A DNA stretch of 64,000 nt from Meandrina meandrites (taxonomy: Eukaryota > Cnidaria > Anthozoa > Scleractinia > Meandrinidae). How positions within the stretch are numbered: the first letter of the stretch is position 1; each line of letters opens with the position of its first letter. This document shows, piece by piece, positions 1 to 14,304 of this stretch. Position numbers and translations under genes: made by a program. The DNA lies in the NCBI GenBank assembly GCA_963693305.1, contig OY855907.1, forward strand, positions 39,644,856 to 39,708,855, written 5' to 3'. The notes below the pieces were generated by a model, which did not search any database, had not been told where the DNA came from, and saw nothing but the letters and a program-made list of their open reading frames with translations.

Positions 1-1672
1 AAATCTGTTAAAATCTGTGACAAAGCTCCTTTAAATACATGTAAGCAAGTCCTGATGTGATGGACTTTTAATTTTCTGGTCTCTTGAAAATACAACATAT
101 AGTTTCACGTCTTGTCACCAGTCTCATCTACCTTCTTTAAAGACATGATAAGAGAACCCCCCCCCCCCCCCTGTGAGTGAACTTGGCAACAGTTGAACAA
201 AACATACCAGTTTGAAGAGAAGGATAGTTATACTGTTGAATGACACAAATTTTATTCTTTAGACACTGAATTGAAAAATTGAAATTTTTTCAGCACTCAT
301 GTGGAATCCTCTTATACCCTTTTTGTGTTGTCAGGCCTCATATAGATATGTATAGCTATGCGCATCTATGGATCTAGACAGGGAAAGGTTGTACAAATCC
401 ATTAGGGGGTGAAAGGCACATGGACAACTAGACAGCTTTATCAACCCTGCATATATCCATGCAGTACTTGGGCTGGAAAGAGCACAACAACGTTGCTAGT
501 AACAATAGTAGCTGTTACAGAAAACAAGTTCAAAATATGGATACGCATCTATGGTATAGTGGAGTTCCCTGTACTAGGCAATGGTTGAAGAAGCGTAATA
601 AAAGGAATATGGATTAATGAAAAAGACGAAATAGTGAATTGCTAATGATTTGAGTGTGAAATACAAAAAATCCATATGGTACCGAAAGAACCGGAAAACT
701 GATTTTGCAATATTGAGGGAAGAGTGGGATTCCTGTGGGCATTTACATAAGGCCTGTTTTAGCCTAAGATGTGCAATGAATTTTTTTTTTTAAACTTTGT
801 TTGAATGTTATGTCACATAAATCAAAAGACATTTTGCACTGGGAGAAAGGAAAATAACTGAAAATGGGGTTCATATTAGTTAACTTCCAGCTTAGGTAAG
901 TTCGGTGATGACTGACTTGCTGCTGCCCGGTACGAAAACCCTAGAAAACCCTGTGGGAAAAAATAAAGGGAACGTACTCTCCTCATCGAAGGCTGAGCGC
1001 ACTACCCCTGGAGATGGGGCCAATCAAATACCGAATTAATTTAAGCTATATTTATAAATATGTGTCAAGTCCACAATATTGTTCAGACGTGCAAGTGTCC
1101 TGAGCTGTGCCACTGACTGAGCTCCACCAAGGCATGTCAGAGGTAATCCAACAACTGATAGAAGGACAGACAGGCATCTCCAAATCAGCTCGACCATGCA
1201 AAAACAGAGAAATAACGAAACAATGAATGAGAAAGGGTGATGATTTTCTGGGTGGGATATGGGCAAATAAATTTTTAAATGAGATCAGTAGTTGTACATA
1301 AGCTATATTCCATAGTGGTTAAACCACATACAGTATTCAATGACCACCCAGGGCCAATGAAATGAAAATCCTATTGCAGCCAACCCACGTGAGTTGATGT
1401 GAAAGACAAAATATTCTGTTTAGTCAATCGAAGCCAAACATAATACCATTGAGAAACTACAAAAGCAGCAGAAAAAAACAGGGCACCCAAAGGGTACATG
1501 TGTGGGATACAATGTTGCGATTCATCTGCATAACTCACTTGTATAAGTTATTTACATAATTTTCTTTTCTTTTCAACAAATGCATACTGATTATAGCGCA
1601 CCATTGAAGGGAAGTGCTTTAACATTCAGTTACAGTGCTTTTACAGCTAGACAAAGATATGGCTGTAACCGA
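1..1672. repeat. Macrosatellite leader, copy 1 (left end cut by window)
   Basis: Non-satellite segment that recurs almost unchanged at 16,526-18,199 and 41,633-43,301 and, lacking its first half, at 26,872-27,728. It ends in a motif reading ctgtaacc just before the first 32-bp units. It contains a poly-C tract near 160 and short reading frames only. A 76-codon minus-strand frame (1036-1266) with a hydrophobic N-terminal half is present in all four copies, and a 78-codon plus-strand frame seen in copies 2 and 4 is cut by a TGA near 586 here. Because the copies are recent duplicates, conservation of these frames says nothing about coding. No known gene is recognised. Confidence 0.85.
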
Positions 1673-4600
1673 TAAGTGTGCAAATAAGTGTGCACAAAAA
1701 TTACTGCACAAGCACATAAGTGTGCACAAAGATGACGGTACACCCATATAAGTGTACACATAAATTACTGTAAACGAAAATAAGTGTGCACAAAAATGAC
1801 TGTACACGCACATAAGTGTGCCCAAAGGTGACTGTACACCCACATAAGTGTGCACAAAAATGACTGCAAACGCACATAAGTGTGCACAATAATGACTGCA
1901 CACGCACATAAGTGTGCACAAAAATGACTGTACACGCACATAAGTGTGCACAAAAATGACTGTACACGCACATAAGTGTGCACAAAAATGACTGTACACG
2001 CACATAAGTGTGAACAAAAATGATTGTACCCCGACATAAGTGTGCACAAAAATGAATGTACACCCACATAAGTGTGAACAAAAATGACTGTACACGCACA
2101 AAAGTGTGCACAAAAATGACTGTACACCCACATAAGTGTGCACAATAATGACTGTACACGCACATAAGAGTGCACATTAATGACCGTACACGCACATAAG
2201 TGTGCACAATAATGACTGTACACGCACATAAGTTTGCACAAAAATGACTATACACGCACATACGTGTGCACAAAATGACTGTACCCCCACATAAGTGTAC
2301 ACAAAAATGAATGTACACCGACATAAGTGTGCACAAAAATGACTTTACACCCACATAAGTGTAGACATAAATGACTGTACATGCACATAAGTATGCGAAA
2401 AAATGACTGCACACGCACATAAGTGTGCACAAAGATGACTGTACACCCACAGAAGTTTACACAAGAATGACTGTACAAGCATATAAGTGTGCTCAAAAAT
2501 AACTGTACACCCACATAACTGTGCACAAAAATGACTGTACACCCAGATAAGGGTGCACAAAAATGACCTTACACCCACATAAGTGTGCATAAAAATGCCT
2601 GTACACGTACATAAGTGTGCACAAAAAGGACTGTACCCCGACATAAGTGTGCAAAAAAATGAATGTACACAAACATAAGTGTGAATAAAAATGACTATAC
2701 ACGCACATAAGTGTGCACAAAAATGACTGTACACCCACATAAGTGTGCATAATAATGACTTTACACGCACATAAGAGTGTACAAAAATGACCTTACACCC
2801 AGATAAGTGTGCACAAAACTGACTGTACACCCACATAAGTGTAGACATCAATGACTGTACACGCACATTAGTGTGTGCAAAAATGACTGTACACGCACCT
2901 AAGTGTCCACAAAGATGAGTGTACACCCACAGAAGTTTGCACAAAAATGACTGTACACGCATATAAGTGTGCACAAAAATAACTTTACACGCACATAAGT
3001 GTGCACAATAATGACTATACACCCACATAAGTGGGCACAAAGATGACTGTACACCCACAGAAGTTTACACAAAAATGACTGCACACGCATATAAGTGTGC
3101 ACAAAAATAACGGTACACGCACATAAGTGTGCACAATAATGACTATACACCCACATAAGTGTACACAAAGATGACTGTACACCCTCAGAAGTTTGCACAA
3201 AAACGACTTTACACGCGTATAAGTGTGCGCAAAAATAACTGTACACCCACATAACTGTGCACAATAATGACTGTACACCCACATAAGTGTGAACAAAAAT
3301 GACTTTACACGCACATAAGGGTGCACAAAAGTGACTGTACACCCACACATGTGTGCAGAAAAATGAAAGTACACGCACGTAAGTGTGCACAAAAATGACT
3401 GTACCCCGACATAAGTGTGCACAAAGATGACTGTACACCCAGGGAAGATTACAAAAGAATGACTGTACAAGCATATAAGTGTGCACAAAAATAACTGTAC
3501 ACCCACCTAACTGTGCACAAAAATGACTGTACACCCAGATAAGGGTGCACAAAAATGACCTTACACCCACATAAGTGTGCATAAAAATGCCTGTACACGT
3601 GCATGTGTGCACAAAAAAGACTATACCCCGACATAAGTGTGCGCAAAAATGAATGTACACCCACATAAGTGTGAATAAAAGTGACTGTACACGCACATAA
3701 GTGTGCACAAAAATGACTGTACACCCACATAAGTGTGCATAATAATGACTGTACACGCACATAAGAGTGTACAAAAATGACCTTACACCCAGATAAGTTT
3801 GCACAAAACTGACTGTACACCCACATAAGTGTAGACATAAATGACTGTACACGCACATTAGTGTGTGCAAAAATGACTGTACACGCACCTAAGTGTCCAC
3901 AAAGATGAGTGTACACCCACAGAAGTTTGCACAAAAATGACTGTACACGCATATAAGTGTGCACAAAAATAACTGTACACGCACATAAGTGTGCACAATA
4001 ATGACTATACACCCATATAAGTGTGCAGAAAGATGACTGTACACCCACAGAAGTTTACACAAAAATGACTGCACACGCATATAAGTGTGCAAAAAAATAA
4101 CCGTACACGCACATTAGTGTGCACAATAATGACTATACACCCACATAAGTGTACACAAAGATGACTGTACACCCACAGAAGTTTGCACAAAAACGACTTT
4201 AGACGCGTATAAGTGTGCACAAAAATAACTGTACACCCACATAACTGTGCACAATAATGACTGTACACCCACATAAGTGTGCACAAAAATGACTTTACAC
4301 GCACATAAGTGTGCACAAAAGTGACTGTACACCCACACATGTGTGCAGAAAAATGACAGTACACGCACGTAAGTGTGCACAAAAATGACTGTACCCCGAC
4401 ATAAGTGTGCAGAAAGATGACTGTACACCCAGGGAAGTTTACACAAGAATGACTGTACAAGCATATAAGTGTGCACAAAAATAACTGTACACCCACATAA
4501 CTGTGCACAAAAATGACTGTACACCCAGATAAGGGTGCACAAAAATGACCTTACACCCACATAAGTGTGCATAAAAATGCCTGTACACGTACATAAGTGT

Positions 4601-7600
4601 GCACAAAAAAGACTATACCCCGACATAAGTGTGCGCAAAAATGAATGTACACCCACATAAGTGTGAATAAAAGTGACTGTACACGCACATAAGTGTGCAC
4701 AAAAATGACTGTACACCCACATAAGTGTGCATAATAATGACTGTACACGCACATAAGAGTGTACAAAAATGACCTTACACCCAGATAAGTGTGCACAAAA
4801 CTGACTGTACACCCACATAAGTGTAGACATAAATGACTGTACACGCACATGAGAGTGTGCAAAAAGGACTGTACACGCACCTAAGTGTCCACAAAGATGA
4901 GTGTACACCCACAGAAGTTTGCACAAAAATGACTGTACACGCATATAAGTGTGCACAAAAATAACTGTACACGCACATAAGTGTGCACAATAATGACTAT
5001 ACACCCACATAAGTGTGCACAAAGATGACTGTACACCCACAGAAGTTTGCACAAAAACGACTGTACACCCACATAAGTGTGCACAATAATGACTGTACAC
5101 GCACATAAGAGTGCACATTAATGACCGTACACGCACATAAGTGTGCACAATAATGACTGTACACGCACATAAGTTTGCACAAAAATGACTATACACGCAC
5201 ATACGTGTGCACAAAATGAATGTACACCCACATAATTGTGCACAAAAATGGCTGTACACCCACATAAGTGTGCACAAAAATGACTGTACACCCACATAAG
5301 TGTGCATAATAATGACTGTACACGCACATAAGAGCGTACAAAAATGACCTTACACCCAGATAAGTGTGCACAAAAATGAATGTACACCCACATAAGTGTG
5401 CATAATAATGACTGTACACCCACATAAGTGTGAATAATAATTACTGTACACCCACATAAGTGTGCATAATAATGACTGTACACACACATAAGTGTGCATA
5501 ATAATGACTGTACACGCCCCTAAGTGTGCATAATAATGACTGTACACCCACATAAGTGTGCATAATAATGACTGTACACGCCCATAAGTGTGCACAAAAA
5601 TGAATGTACACCCACATAAGTGTGCATAATAATGACTGTACACGCACATAAGTGTGCATAATAATGACTGTACACGCCCATAAGTGTGCATAATAATGAC
5701 TGTACACGCACATAAGAATGTACAAAAATGACCTTACACCCAGATAAGTGTGCACAAAAATGAATGTACACCCACATAAGTGTGCATAATAATGACTGTA
5801 CACCCACATAAGTGTGCATAATAATGACTGTACACCCACATTAGTGTGCATAATAATGACTGTACACCCACATAAGTGTGCATAATAATGACTGTACACG
5901 CCCATAAGTGTGCATAATAATGACTGTACACCCACATAAGTGTGCATAATAATGACTGTACACGCCCATAAGTGTGCACAAAAATGAATGTACACCCACA
6001 TAAGTGTGCATAATAATGACTGTACGCGCACATAAGTGTGCATAATAATGACTGTACACGCCCATAAGTGTGCATAATAATGACTGTACACCCACAGAAG
6101 TGTGCATAATAATGACTTTACACGCACATAAGTTTGCATAATAAGGACTGTACACGCACATAAGTGTGCATAATAATGACTTTACACCCACATAAGTGTG
6201 CATAATAATGACTGTACACCCACATAAGTGTGCATAATAATGACTGTACACGCCCCTAAGTGTGCATAATAATGACTGTACACCCACATAAGTGTGCATA
6301 ATAATGACTGTACACGCCCATAAGTGTGCACAAAAATGAATGTACACCCACATAAGTGTGCATAATAATGACTGTACACGCACATAAGAGTGTACAAAAG
6401 TGACCTTACACCCAGATAAGTGTGCACAAAACTGACTGTACACCCACATAAGTGTAGACATAAATGACTGTACACGCACATGAGAGTGTGCAAAAAGGAC
6501 TGTACACGCACCTAAGTGTCCACAAAGATGAGTGTACACCAACAGAAGTTTGCACAAAAATGACTTTACACGCATATAAGTGTGCACAAAAATAACTGTA
6601 CACGCACATAAGTGTGCACAATAATGACTATACACCCACATAAGTGTGCACAAAGATGACTGTACACCCACAGAAGTTTACACAAAAATGACTGCACACG
6701 CATATAAGTGTGCACAAAAATAACTGTACACGCACATAAGTGTGCACAATAATGACTATACACCCACATAAGTGTACACAAAGATGACTGTACACCCACA
6801 GAAGTTTGAACAAAAACGACTGTACACCCACATAAGTGTGCACAATAATGACTGTACACGCACATAAGAGTGCACATTAATGACCGTACACGCACATAAG
6901 TGTGCACAATAATGACTGTACACGCACATAAGTTTGCACAAAGATGACTATACACGCACATACGTGTGCACAAAATGACTGTACCCCCACATAAGTGTAC
7001 ACAAAAATGAATGTACACCCACGTAAGTGTGCACAAAAATGACTGTACACGCACATAAGTGTGCGCAAAAATGACTGTACACCCACATAAGTGTAGACAT
7101 AAATGACTGTACATGCACATAAGTATGCGCAAAAATGACTGCACACGCACATAAGTGTGCACAAAGATGACTGTACACCCACAGAAGTTAAAACAAGAAT
7201 GACTGTAAAGCATAGCAGTGTGCACAAAAATAACTGTACACCCACATAACTGTGCACAAAAATGACTTTACACCCAGATAAGGGTGCACAAAAATGACCT
7301 TATACCCACATAAGTGTGAATAAAAATGCCTGTACACGTACATAAGTGTGCACAAAAAAGATTGTACCCCGACATAAGTGTGCACAAAAATGACTGTACA
7401 CCCACATAAGTGTGCACAAAAATGGCTGTACACCCACATAAGTGTGCACAAAAATGAATGTACACCCACATAAGTGTGCATAATAATGACTGTACACGCA
7501 AATAAGAGTGTACAAAAATGACCTTACACCCAGATAAGTGTGCACAAAAATGAATGTACACCCACATAAGTGTGCATAATAATGACTGTACACCCACATA

Positions 7601-8843
7601 AGTGTGAATAATAATGACTGTACACCCACATAAGTGTGCATAATAATGACTGTACACCCACATAAGTGTGCATAATAATGACTGTACACCCACATAAGTG
7701 TGCATAATAATGACTTTACACGCACATAAGTGTGCATAATAATGACTGTACACGCCCATAAGTGTGCACAAAAATGAATGTACACGCCAATAAGTGTGCA
7801 TAATAATGACTGTACACGCACATAAGTGTGCATAATAATGACTGTACACGCACATAAGTGTGCATAATAATGACTTTACACGCACATAAGTGTGTACAAA
7901 AATGACCTTACACCCAGATAAGTGTGCACAAAACTGACATTACACCCACATAAGTGTAGACATAAATGACTGTACACGCACATGAGCGTGTACAAAAATG
8001 ACTGTACACGCACCTAAGTGTCCACAAAGATGACTGTACACCCACAGAAGTTTGCACAAAAATGACTGCACACACATATAAGTGTGGACAAAAATAACTG
8101 TACACGCACATAAGTGTGCACAATAATGACTATACACCCACATAAGTGTACACAAAAATGACTGTACACCCACATAAGTGTGCACAAAAATGACTGTACA
8201 CCCACATATGTGTGAAGAAAAATGACAGTACACGCACGTAAGTGTGCACAATAATGACTATACACCCACGTAAGTGTAAACAAAAATGACTGTACACCCA
8301 CAGAAGTTTGCACAAAAATGACTGTACACGCACATAAGTGTGCACAAAAATGACTGTACACCCACATATGTGTGGAGAAAAATGACAGTACACGCACGTA
8401 AGTGTGCCCAAAAATGACTTTACACGTACATAAGTGTGCACAAAAATGACTGTACACCCACATATGTGTGCAGAAAAATGACAGTACACGCACGTAAGTG
8501 TGCACAAAAATAACTTTACACCCACATAACTGTGCACAATAATGACTGTACACGCACATATGTGTGCAGAAAAATGACAGTACACGCACGTAAGTGTGCA
8601 CAAAAATGACTTTACACGCACATAAGTGTGCACAAAATTGACTGTACACCCACATATGTGTGCAGAAAAATGACAGTACACGTACGTAAGTGTGCACAAA
8701 AATGACTGTACCCCGACATAAGTATGCACAAAGATGACTGTACACCCACAGAAGTTTGCACAAAAATGACTGTACACGCACAAAAGTGTGCCCAAAAATA
8801 ACTGTAAACGCACATAAGTGTGCACAATAATGACTGTACACCC
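1673..8843. repeat. 32-bp satellite array 1
   Basis: Head-to-tail units of 32 bp. The core is AAGTGTGCACAAAAATGACT followed by GTACACGCACAT, with a common G/C alternation giving acccac or acgcac. About 224 units. Each unit holds the 8-bp palindrome TGTGCACA and the 6-bp palindrome TGTACA. A local subfamily with cataataatgac replaces the standard core around 5,395-6,390 and 7,580-7,870. A third variant (catatgtgtgcagaaaaatgacag) recurs every 96 bp at 8,365, 8,461, 8,557 and 8,653, a three-unit higher-order repeat. The minus strand of the consensus has no stop codon in any frame, which produces long Cys/His/Val-rich reading frames that are not taken as genes. Confidence 0.97.
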
Positions 8844-8968
8844 CATGTTATGTTCATTTAAAAGTGATTTGTTTCCTATGTTTCAGTGGCATGCCTAAAC
8901 TAGCTACCTCGAAGCTAAGTGTATGACCACTATAAACAACATTTACATTTTTTTACATTTACATTTTT
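8844..8968. repeat. 125-bp array spacer, copy 1
   Basis: Unique AT-rich interruption of the satellite, starting catgttatgttc and ending in a duplicated tttacatttaca block. Near-identical copies occur at 10,924-11,048 and 40,701-40,825. At 45,678-45,684 only its first seven bases remain before the sequence diverges. No coding content is seen. Confidence 0.9.
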
Positions 8969-11336
8969 ACCCACATAAGTGTGCAAAAAATGACTTTACA
9001 TGCACATAAGTGTGCACAAAAATGACTGTAGACGCACATAAGTGTGCACAAAAATGACTGTACACCCACATAAGTTTGCACAAAAAGGACTGTACACGCA
9101 CATAAGTGTGCACAGAAATGACTGTAAACCCATATAAGTGTGCACAAAAATGACTGCAAACGCACATAAGTTAGCACAATAATGACTGTACACGCACATA
9201 AGTGTGCATAATTATGACTTTACACCCACATAAGTGTGCATAATAATGACTGTACACGCCCATAAGTGTGCATAATAATGACTTTACACGCACATAAGTG
9301 TGCATAATAATGACTGTACACGCCCATAAGTGTGCATAATTATGACTTTACACCCACATAAGTGTGCATAATAAGGACTGTACACGCCCATAAGTGTGCA
9401 TAATAATGACTTTACACGCACATAAGTGTGCATAATAATGACTGTACACGCCCATAAGTGTGCATAATAATGACTTTACACCCACATAAGTGTCCATAAT
9501 AATGACTGTACACGCCCATAAGTGTGCATAATAATGACTTTACACGCACATAAGTGTGCATAATAATGACTGTACACGCCCATAAGTGTGAATAATAATG
9601 ACTTTACACCCACATAAGTGTGCATAATAATGACTGTACAGCCACATAAGTGTGCATAATAATGACTTTACACGCACATAAGTGTGCATAATAATGACTG
9701 TACACGCCCATAAGTGTGAATAATAATGACTTTCCACCCACATAGGTGTGCATAATAATGACTGTACACCCACGTAAGTGTGCATAATAATGACTTTACA
9801 CGCACACAAGTGTGCATAATAATGACTGTACACGCCCATAAGTGTGCACAAAAATGAATGTACACGCCCATAAGTGTGCATAAAAATGACTGTACACGCA
9901 CATAAGTGTGCATAATAATGACTGTACACGCACATAAGTGTGCATAATAATGACTTTACACGCACATAAGTGTGTACAAAAATGACCTTACACCCAGATA
10001 AGTGTGCACAAAACTGACTGTACACCCACATAAGTGTAGACATAAATGACTGTACACGCACATGAGTGTGTACAAAAATGACTGTACACGCACCTAAGTG
10101 TCCACAAAGATGAGTGTACACCCACAGAAGTTTGCACAAAAATGACTGCACACACATATAAGTGTGGACAAAAATAACTGTACACGCACATAAGTGTGCA
10201 CAATCATGACTATACACCCACATAAGTGTACACAAAAATGACTGTACACCCACATAAGTGTGCACAAAAATGACTGTACACCCACATATGTGTGCAGAAA
10301 AATGACAGTACACGCACATAAGTGTGCACAATAATGACTATACACCCACGTAAGTGTAAACAAAAATGACTGTACACCCACAGAAGTTTGCACAAAAATG
10401 ACTGTACACGCACATAAGTGTGCACAAAAATGACTGTACACCCACATATGTGTGGAGAAAAATGACAGTACACGCACGTAAGTGTGCCCAAAAATGACTT
10501 TACACGTACATAAGTGTGCACAAAAATGACTGTACACCCACATATGTGTGCAGAAAAATGACAGTACACGCACGTAAGTGTGCACAAAAATAACTGTACA
10601 CCCACATAACTGTGCACAATAATGACTGTACACGCACATATGTGTGCAGAAAAATGACAGTACACGCACGTAAGTGTGCAGAAAAATGACTTTACACGCG
10701 CATAAGTGTGCACAAAAATGACTGTACACCCACATATGTGTGCAGAAAAATGACAGTACACGTACGTAAGTGTGCACAAAAATGACTGTACCCCGACATA
10801 AGTATGCACCAAGATGACTGTACACCCACAGAAGTTTGCACAAAAATGACTGTACACGCACAAAAGTGTGCACAAAAATAACTGTAAACGCACATAAGTG
10901 TGCACAATAATGACTGTACACCCCATGTTATGTTCATTTAAAAGTGATTTGTTTCCTATGTTTCAGTGGCATGCCTAAACTAGCTACCTCGAAGCTAAGT
11001 GTATGACCACTATAAACAACATTTACATTTTTTTACATTTACATTTTTACCCACATAAGTGTGCAAAAAATGACTTTACATGCACATAAGTGTGCACAAA
11101 AATGACTGTAGACGCACATAAGTGTGCACAAAAATGACTGTACACCCACATAAGTTTGCACAAAAAGGACTGTACACGCACATAAGTGTGCACAGAAATG
11201 ACTGTAAACCCATATAAGTGTGCACAAAAATGACTGCAAACGCACATAAGTTAGCACAATAATGACTGTACACGCACATAGGTGTGCTCAAAAATGACTG
11301 TACATCCACATAAGTGTGCACAAAAATGACTGTACA
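8969..11336. repeat. 32-bp satellite array 1, distal part
   Basis: Continuation of the 32-bp array. The block from about 7,650 to 9,180 is repeated at about 9,730 to 11,260 with an offset of 2,080 bp, exactly 65 units, carrying the spacer with it. The stretch 9,200-9,960 is dominated by the cataataatgac subfamily. The array ends where the tail segment begins (gcctttttgtgcc). Confidence 0.95.
10924..11048. repeat. 125-bp array spacer, copy 2
   Basis: Copy of the 8,844-8,968 spacer displaced by 2,080 bp. It is the clearest marker of the in-register tandem duplication. Confidence 0.9.
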
Positions 11337-11531
11337 GCCTTTTTGTGCCTGATATCTGAGCGAATTTGCAAAAACCTGGTCGCCGAGGTTTTCGGTTGCA
11401 CTCGGGCGAAGCCCTAGTCCAAGCCCAGCTGGTGCCCTTAACGGTAGGGGGGCTGCCGTCACCAGTGCCCTGGTGACCTGGCCCAGGGTCGTAGCTATCC
11501 GGTGGTGCCTGGCTGGCGGACTAGCTGTTAA
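11337..11531. repeat. Macrosatellite tail, copy 1
   Basis: GC-rich segment between the satellite and the next leader, repeated at 41,147-41,340. It holds short inverted repeats such as TCACCA..TGGTGA; the 41 kb copy has a 10-bp perfect hairpin (ggactcgggc, gaa loop). It ends in the TTAA (11,528-11,531) that was duplicated by the adjacent transposon. A 26-bp motif at 11,359-11,384 is repeated inverted at 16,485-16,510 in the following leader. Confidence 0.85.
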
Positions 11532-12641
11532 GTGTCATTGTCAGAGAAAACCAGGCAGTGGCGAAAGATGGGGGTCGGCCGATTTCCCTAATTTTTTCAG
11601 CATTTAAAACCTATCAGATAAGATTAAGATTGGTGGTATTTAAATGATTCCTTGTCTTTTCAATCCTGAGATCGACCACCCCCCTACATTTTGGCACAGA
11701 AAGTGCCAAAAATACATATAAAAAAGGCCAACTTCTCGGTACTAGAAACCGATCTCCCTTTTGCATGTAGTGCACATATTTTTTTCTTAAGGTTAATTAA
11801 CTAGTTGTTAATGTTTTGGCTTCCTCGAAACAAATTTTCAGTCAAACTAAAATTTTTGCCAAATTTTCTAATCTGGGTAGGTAGCTTGTACCTTACCACA
11901 GAGTGAATTTCGGGGTTTTTCAAATTTTATTTTTTCAAAAGTGCGGAAGTTTATTTTTTATTTTATTCCATTTTTAAACAGTCCATACGCTTCTTAATCA
12001 AAAACAAGAATTTATTGATTGGCACAGGAAACTCTCTTTCCAGGAATTTTGTTCAAAAATGCCTTAAATCGCTCTTATGGCTACTTTCCCGCCAAAATTA
12101 GTTCACACTAAAATATTATATAAAATCGGCAAAATTGCATTTCGAATGAAATTAATGTATTATAATTCAGTTTAAAAACAGCAGAATCTTTAGCAAATAT
12201 TTTAAAAATTAATTTCGAAATTATAATGTAATTAAAATAAATAAATATTGCAGAACTGACATGAATTTCAGTGTGTATTTCCCGCGAAAATGCAGGCGTA
12301 TTATGAAAGTACTGTTTGGATTTTCATGGTATATTCAAATTAGCTTGGTTTGTCTCAAAAGCGTGAAAATAAACCTTATACATAAGGCAGTCTTAGAAGC
12401 AATGATCCAAGGTTGTAATTAAATAGAAGACCTTGCGATATCGTTTCTTCTGACGACACGGGACTTTCAGCTCATGCTATCATGTTTCATTCTGGACTCT
12501 CGTGTTACAGTGCTTCGCAACACTCTTATGATATGAATTGGTCGTTTACTTCACAAGAATCAGCTTGTAGTTTTCTCGGATCTAATACAACTATTCTGCT
12601 GCAAGATTCTTGTAAGCCCACTTACTAGGTCTTGGTGTGAG
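11532..12641 (+). repeat. Left terminal inverted repeat of the TTAA transposon
   Basis: About 1,110 bp matching the complement of 15,122-16,230. Differences are scattered single bases, for example gcagtggcg against gcaatggcg near the tip and a few changes near gagatcgacc. Homology stops abruptly after cttggtgtgag. It seems to resume at about 13,168-13,204 (a run around gatctttg..aggactgtac), as if ~520 bp had been inserted into or substituted in the left arm. Confidence 0.93.
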
Positions 12642-13321
12642 TGGCAAGCAGGGATGGGGATCTCGAAGTTCAGCAATCATCGAGATGCGGCTAATTATGC
12701 AGACCAGGCTTTTTTGATTTAACTGAAGATAGAGTAGCAGGTATGGCCATCACTCAAACAACACTAGACGAGACCTAACAGCCGTCTGCGACTGGCGACG
12801 TTGCAAAATTTCATGTTGTTATCCATTTCACGAGGTTCAATGCAAACATATCAATGACCCACGCCGTGTTTGTGGGACCGTTTTATTTGTAATGTGAGCA
12901 TTATTGTCACGCTGGTTGTAATTTGAGCTCCTCTCTTTTTGAATTCGCCTCGATGTCTGCTACTCCAAACAAAAAACAAACACAATTCACAAGTAGACAT
13001 AGGTAGAAGTTCAGGTGAGCAATTTTTATTTTACAATTTTTAGTAATAGGAATCGTTCTTCCCTATAAAACTTAGCTACAATGTAACTGTTTGCGTGACG
13101 CACCTAATGGCAACAATTTCGTGCTCTTTATTTAATGTACGTACTCCAATTTGACCAATAAGATCACAAAAAAATCGCTGTTTTTGATCTTTGTTGAGGA
13201 CTGTACCAACTTGCAACCGCCCCAAGTTGCATTGTTTGTGAATTTGCATAAAGCAAAATATTCATTAAGTGGGGGCCTAACAATGTCATGATTACGATAA
13301 GCTCGACCTGTAGGTCATTTC

Positions 13322-13554
13322 CAGGGCCATGGGCAGGATTTTGATTGGGTAGGTGCAAGCACCGGAATCGTGAGCGTCTAGTGGGATCCGGTGGTATTTT
13401 TCCCCGCGAAACTTTGAATAATCAAGTTCTTGAAGTCCACATTTCCTGCATTCTGATATTCATTTTAACCCTCACTCTCAGATTAAGGGACCTTTGCGGC
13501 GCGTGGGGGGGCGGGGGGGGGGGATGCCATCGCACCCCCCTGCCTACGACCCTG
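13322..13554. mobile_element. Possible hAT-like MITE
   Basis: Left end CAGGGCCATGGGCAGG and right end CCTGCCTACGACCCTG are imperfect inverted repeats (about 13 of 16-17 positions), with a G-rich run just inside the right end. The CAGGG start is hAT-like. The 8 bp on each side do not match, so no target duplication supports it. Confidence 0.35.
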
Positions 13555-14304
13555 ATTTCTATCACTAAAAGAAACATGCCCAAAACTTCCCTTGATACTG
13601 AGACTACATTTACCGTAATCAGACCACCAATGGCATCAACTGTTATATCACCTTTTAGTTATTCGTATAAAATGTCGCACAGAACATTACAGACAACGTA
13701 CAATGCGCAGAGGCCACTTGTACTGTTAAACCATGCTGGTGAGATATTTTGCTGTAGATCATACAATCAAGTGATCGTAAAACAAAACAAATTTATGTTT
13801 TAGGCATGCACTTCAGTGTCATAAATGAGATGTCTACTCATCTAGGCATTTTTCTGATATTTGTAAACAATAGCTGGTAACTGCGTTACACATCTGCTAA
13901 TTATCCCCCCCCCCCCCATATCGCCGCCAGTATTTATTTTCGTAGCTCAAAATCCGAGCGACAAGTGGACTAATAACTTCAGTCGCAAGAACTTTTCTTG
14001 GGGTTTCTATGGCACAAATCTGCTTCAAGGTTATAGGCCAGCCACGGTCACACAATAATTGACTTGTCTGGAAGATAAACATACATTTTTATCGTAATAC
14101 AAAACACAGTTGTTGTGCCACTATCATCGTCTTTCATAGGTTTGATTAGGCGTTTGTGTTACACACATTTATAGAAGAGTTATTTTCTTAATTTATGTAT
14201 AAGTCCCAAAAGTTTTTGAACTTTTTTGGAGGCATAACTATAAAGGAGACCAAAGCTAGTCAACACATTGACATATGAAACCCCCCAAACCACCCAATCC
14301 CAAT

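Noticed and set aside
1036..1266. 76-codon minus-strand frame present in four leaders, with a hydrophobic segment
   Set aside because: Identity follows from recent duplication. There is only one amino-acid difference between copies, no synonymous pattern to test, and no recognised family.
1673..11336. CRISPR-like array
   Set aside because: The repeats are contiguous with no unique spacers, the context is eukaryotic, and no cas genes are present.
11337..11531. Structured RNA such as a hammerhead ribozyme in the tail segment
   Set aside because: Several small hairpins exist, but the conserved hammerhead core (CTGANGA with GAAA) is not present in either strand.
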